Below, in pieces: positions 59,958 through 64,000 of a stretch of 64,000 bases of DNA. Numbering within the stretch: position 1 is the first letter of the stretch; each line of letters opens with the position of its first letter. The notes beneath the pieces were generated by a model. That model made no database searches. It saw nothing but the letters and a program-made list of their open reading frames with translations, and was not told the DNA's origin. Source of the DNA: Glandiceps talaboti (Eukaryota; Hemichordata; Enteropneusta; Spengelidae); the NCBI RefSeq assembly GCF_964340395.1, contig NC_135560.1:14171098-14235097 (forward strand), in the 5' to 3' direction. The position numbers were made by a program, and so were the translations under genes.

Positions 59958-61993
59958 GTTAGTATTCGCCAATTACAATTTGTATTTCTCATTCCAGAGA
60001 ACAGTAACAGTGACAGTAAAGTTCATTAGTGCCCCAGGGAAAATAGAAAACAAATACTGCAAATTGTATATGCAAATTGAGGTCACTATGTGTCACTAGT
60101 CCGTACCACGTGACATGGTCTAAGCCAATCACTGGAGGTTATATGAAAGCGATGTATGTATGTATGTATGTATGTATGTATGTATGTATGTATGTATGTA
60201 TGTATGTATGTATGTATGTATGTATGTATATATGTATGTATGTATGTATGAGTGTGTGTGTGTGTGTGGTTGAGGGGTCGTACAAAGTGCCGAACTTTTA
60301 CGTCAAAGTGTAGAAGCAAAAAATGTATGAAAATGTATAAGCAAACAAATAAGTTATACAGAACAAAAAACTACTCCCAAACTGTCGTGTACGTTACTTT
60401 GTTATCCAGCAATAACCTTATATACCCTATGCTCATAAAACTATAAGAGGTGAGAAATATTATCGATATATACATATTTATTTGAGATTGTAAAACTTGT
60501 ATCAAAGTACTATTTATAATATTCATTGCAGACGTGACTATACACCGAAGGAAACGAAGCGATCCGAAGCTATCCGACCACCCTACGAACCACTACCCAC
60601 TGATCGATCAGTTGGAAAGGAAACAACGCACAGACACGATTATAAACCCTATGACGTGCAACTACCAGATATCCGTATGGCGAGGGGTAGCGACTGGGAG
60701 AAACCCGACGGAAAATTTGAAAAAATAACCACTCACAAAAGGGATTATAAACCATACAACGTAGAGAAAGCTAAACTTGTGCGACCACCAACTCCGGAAC
60801 AAGTTGACTTGGGAAGATTCAATGACAGAACCACACACAAAGAAGATTTCAAACGGTGGAATTACGTACCAGAACGCAGTCTTGGACCGTACAAAAAGTA
60901 TGAAAGACCAGAGGCACCCTTCGAGAAACAATCGATGTATAGTCGCTACTACACACCGAAAGAAATCACTCCGAGGGTGACGTATAAACCAGAATTGACA
61001 GCTCAGTCGAGTGGCGATCCATTCAAAGGAAAATCAACGTATGATGCTGACTACATTCCACTCAAAGTATCCCCAGTAAAACTCCAGTAAGTCTCTCAGA
61101 CTGATACTTTTTTTTCTGTTTGGTACTTTTTTGCCGTTTAAAAAAATTACAATGTCATACATTTATATATACTGTGAAGACGACGTTTCATCAGACATCT
61201 GTTCTGTGTCGACATATTTTCCGTTCCATCAATCCATCCTGCATATATTTATCAATTGTCGTTTATTTTTTACAGGAGAGATGATTATGAATACAAACAA
61301 AGTAAGGATAGATTTGAGGACATGACGACACACAGACGAGACTACACTGAAAAGACCGCAACCAGGCTAGAAAGCGTTCGTCCAGTGGCTGAAACTGTCC
61401 TCTCCGACAAGCCTCTACAAGATTCCACAACACATAGGAGTGATTTCCAGCGTTGGGAAATTAATCTACCCTCCATCCATATACCGAAAACCAACATCAC
61501 AACTAAGGGAGGAAACTTCGAGAAGTGGACGACGCATACACGTGACTACAAACCATACGAAGTTAAGAAGCCCGCCCTCGTCCGTCCTCCGTCACCGGAA
61601 CAGATCGATCTTGGAAAGTTTGAAGACCGAACCACACACAAGGAGGACTTCCAACAGTGGCAGTACTCGATGGAAAGACATGATGGTAACAAGCACCAAT
61701 ATGAAAAACCAACGATGCCGTTCGAAAAGAAATCGGTGTATACTATGCTCTTCACACCCAAAGAGTATAGCAAATCTGAAAGCTTTGCTCCCAAGCAGGA
61801 GGCGAAATCAAGCAACACCCCATTCAAAGGTGCCTCTTTGTACACAGATGAATTCACGAGGAAAAATGAGCACAGGCCTGGTATACAGATCCCACAAGAT
61901 GAAATCATAGCACTGGGCGAATATGGGGACTTTGTTGCCGACTACGAGCCAATCGAAAGTACTCTACACATAGAACAGACCGTGAACTTATAG
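59832..61993 (+). CDS. SAXO: SAXO-family ciliary microtubule protein, gene B
   Basis: Second SAXO gene, same strand as gene A. Firm exons: 59832-59957, 60532-61086 and 61276-61993, all joined in phase 2. Translation from ATG 59854 gives 458 aa, close to human SAXO1/2. It carries about 12 Mn-like modules, for example LTIYTRDY, ETTHRHDY, ITTHKRDY, RTTHKEDF, KSTYDADY, MTTHRRDY and WTTHTRDY. Linkers are family-like (DYKPYNVEK, VRPPTPEQVDLG). The second and third exons each encode one copy of a super-repeat of about 180 aa. If coding begins further upstream, a missing first exon must end in phase 2; exon 2 of gene A also enters and leaves in phase 2. No Cys-rich N-terminus is visible. Expected role: binding and stabilising ciliary microtubules. 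Confidence 0.85.
60152..60248. repeat. (GTAT)n microsatellite in a gene B intron
   Basis: About 24 GTAT units followed by a short TG run. Confidence 0.95.
60532..61086 (+). CDS. SAXO: SAXO gene B middle exon (super-repeat 1)
   Basis: Acceptor attcattgcag, donor CA|GTAAGT; 555 bp, symmetric phase 2-2. It runs from RDYTPKETKRSE to VSPVKL and contains FEKITTHKRDYKPYNV, DLGRFNDRTTHKEDFKRW and DPFKGKSTYDADYIP. Confidence 0.92.
61276..61993 (+). CDS. SAXO: SAXO gene B last exon (super-repeat 2, stop)
   Basis: Acceptor tattttttacag. CA+G gives Gln, then RDDYEYKQSKDRFEDMTTHR. It repeats the middle exon block by block (FEKWTTHTRDYKPYEV, DLGKFEDRTTHKEDFQQW, NTPFKGASLYTDEF), then a unique acidic tail ends at TAG 61991-61993. 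Confidence 0.93.
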
Positions 61994-62207
61994 ATTCTCA
62001 GATCTAAATACTATTAACCTTTTAGTATGATTAACACATGATGGTATCACCACTCCGTGCACTCTAGATAGAGGTATTTACATATTAAAGTATTTACACC
62101 TGCTGGAGAGTAGCTCGCTGACAAAATTTACATTATGTTGTTAAATCATAGATCTAAGATCTATGGTTAATTGCAAATACAAAAATTCAATTATTAGTAA
62201 AAAAAAA

Positions 62208-62213
62208 AATAAA
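62208..62213 (+). terminator. Candidate polyadenylation signal of SAXO gene B
   Basis: AATAAA 215 nt after the stop, although it sits in an A-rich run. Confidence 0.45.
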
Positions 62214-62371
62214 ACGTGTTGAATTGCTTCTTTTGATAATTTTGAGTAGTGATATCATTTTCATGTCTGTCAATGCTGCAGTAGCGCGTAGCTGTACATT
62301 TATTTTATTTGTTCTACATTTGGTTCTCTTTATTGAATAATTTTATTGTTCATAGGTCGTCCTCTGTATAG

Positions 62372-62386
62372 CCCCCCCCCCCCCCC
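62372..62386. repeat. C homopolymer (15 nt)
   Basis: Uninterrupted run of 15 C. Confidence 0.9.
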
Positions 62387-62824
62387 ACAAGGTTTTTCCC
62401 CGGAAGCACCCCCCTGAAATCAAATTTAAATTGTTCTCCCCTTACCTTCATAAAATACTTTGTTTTAAAACTGATTTCATAACCGTACCTTTATATGTCA
62501 ATAGTGTATTATATATACAGTTTTTGTAACAATTTAAGAGTGAGGCTAGCATTGGGATTGTTTCACTGATCTATCGCCTTTAGCGAACTATGAACAAGTA
62601 AAAAAAATGTATTTTAAACAAGAAATTACTTCTTGTCTAACGTTCACATGCAGGGAAAGCTGTTAGGTATAGATAATGCCGCCCAGGAACTTGGCTTTCA
62701 GAATTGATAATGTTGTTCGCCAGAAACAACACCAAGATATCGTGAATGAAAAATCCATGGACTATTACTACTGGGGCTTTAGTGAAACTGAACATTCCAA
62801 ATCTCATTCATTATTATCCAACTT

Positions 62825-62903
62825 TGTTTGTACGTTGGAACATTCTATTCTCAAATGATTTACCCAATTGTGTTTGTAAGTTGGAACATTCTATTCTCCA
62901 ACG
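62825..62903. repeat. 46-bp tandem duplication
   Basis: TGTTTGTA(C/A)GTTGGAACAT and the following CTATTCTC occur twice, 46 bp apart. Confidence 0.8.
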
Positions 62904-64000
62904 ATGCCGTAATTAAGAAATGGTGGTGACAGCAAAGCTCGAGTAGGATTTTGACGACATCGTCAATTCATTTTTAATTCAAAATTGTACCCATCATGAA
63001 GTTTTTCTTGTTTTCATATCACAAAAAAAACATATCTAAAGACTGATTTTACAGAGTACTACTAATTTCTTACCGGTGTATATTTAATGTATATGTTTGT
63101 GTATCTTACTTGTTTTGAACTTTTAACATTTGGTAACTTTGTTCTGTAAATACATCGTCGTAAACCACACCCTCTTTTACGGCACCGTCCAAGACGCATA
63201 GTGTCGCGGAAGAAATAACAGCTCTGTCTGCGAGAATGTGTAAATATAACACAAATAATAGAAATGTCTAATATGTATATTTAAATCATGTTTATATTTG
63301 TGACGTCAAATTTCTTTTGTCGTTCATACTCTTACAATGTAAGGTTTTACTCAGTCTCTATCACGTGATAGAGGGACTGTGGTTTACTGCATCTCTCTAG
63401 TGATTATACCACAATCGTGTCATGAAATCTATTTGAGTTCAAATTCAATTCTACCATGATAAGCTTTAAGGAAATGACTACTTAGCTTACAGACAATGAA
63501 CACTTTTACATCTCATGGATATTCAATATCAGAACTATAGGAAATCCTAAACTATTTCTTTGATATGACATTTCACAGAGGGAAAAAAATCAGAGGATAT
63601 TTAAATTTATATAATGTTTTTCATAATCAATCGCTTGGCTTTTACCCTGAACACACTAACACACTAACAGCAGCGGATAAAAATGTTCACATCCAAGTGT
63701 TTGTACTGGTATAGTAGAATGACAATTATCGAATGGAGGAACCTAGATATTTTACCACAGACAACTATGTTAGTTATCTGTGATTTTACACATACAACGA
63801 GTACTATGCCACCTGAAACAGACAAAACTCATAGTAACGTTGTTACATTTCGTTGTTTGGCTTGCAACAATCTTACAGTATTGCTACTTTTTTTCCTTTT
63901 GAGAATTATACCATGCACGAGCCAAGTTGAACAAAAAATATGAATATGTCGTTCTACGTCAAGACAACGCGCGTCTATGTCATGACATCGTGTGTCTACG

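Larger units (their letters stand above)
62214..64000. other. Intergenic tail of the window
   Basis: No exon recognised. Contains a C homopolymer (62372-62386) and a 46-bp direct duplication (units starting at 62825 and 62871, sharing GTTGGAACATTCTATTCTC). Confidence 0.5.

Noticed and set aside
63683-63943. 86-residue open frame near the right edge
   Set aside because: No domain, no splice or codon signal, and typical of chance frames in this DNA.

Overview
This is eukaryotic, metazoan DNA: AT-rich, intron-containing, with GT-AG splice sites, AATAAA signals, long GTAT/CTAT/CT microsatellites, MITEs and a tRNA-like SINE. The gene families point to an animal that makes chondroitin sulfate and motile cilia. 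Gene structure and composition fit a marine invertebrate (lophotrochozoan or invertebrate deuterostome), but the sequence alone does not settle the phylum.

Layout. (1) 1-2993, minus strand: the 5' end of a chondroitin sulfate synthase (CHSY1/CHSY3 type). Two coding exons are visible (2343-2960 and 1195-1312); the rest lies beyond base 1. (2) About 3.0-33.6 kb: 30 kb with no recognisable coding exon. It holds at least five separate degenerate tandem arrays (mostly units of about 105-130 bp), a SINE with target-site duplications (10451-10813), a TA-flanked MITE-like element (30315-30655) and simple repeats. Splice-like signals at both edges suggest that much of it could be the first intron of the CHSY gene. 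(3) 33.65-33.9 kb: CpG-rich patch with a full CRE palindrome, a candidate shared promoter. (4) 34486-38817, plus strand: a complete four-exon chondroitin polymerizing factor (CHPF) gene encoding 719 aa, with AATAAA 102 nt after the stop codon. (5) 39-42.8 kb: intergenic, with a long GTAT/CTAT microsatellite. (6) 43.2-51.18 kb, plus strand: SAXO-family gene A (stabilizer of axonemal microtubules), four firm coding exons plus a candidate first exon, about 676 aa. (7) 51.2-58.7 kb: intergenic, holding a 2187-bp hAT-type element with a 20-bp terminal inverted repeat and a perfect 8-bp target duplication. (8) 58.8-61.99 kb, plus strand: SAXO-family gene B, at least 458 aa, preceded by a cluster of RFX X-box-like motifs. 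(9) 62-64 kb: non-coding.

Two functional themes emerge. CHSY and CHPF encode the two partner subunits of the Golgi chondroitin polymerase and lie head to head. The two SAXO genes are tandem paralogues built from exon-sized repeats of Mn-like microtubule-binding modules. Both have RFX (ciliary regulator) motifs at or near their 5' ends, so they are probably co-regulated ciliary genes.
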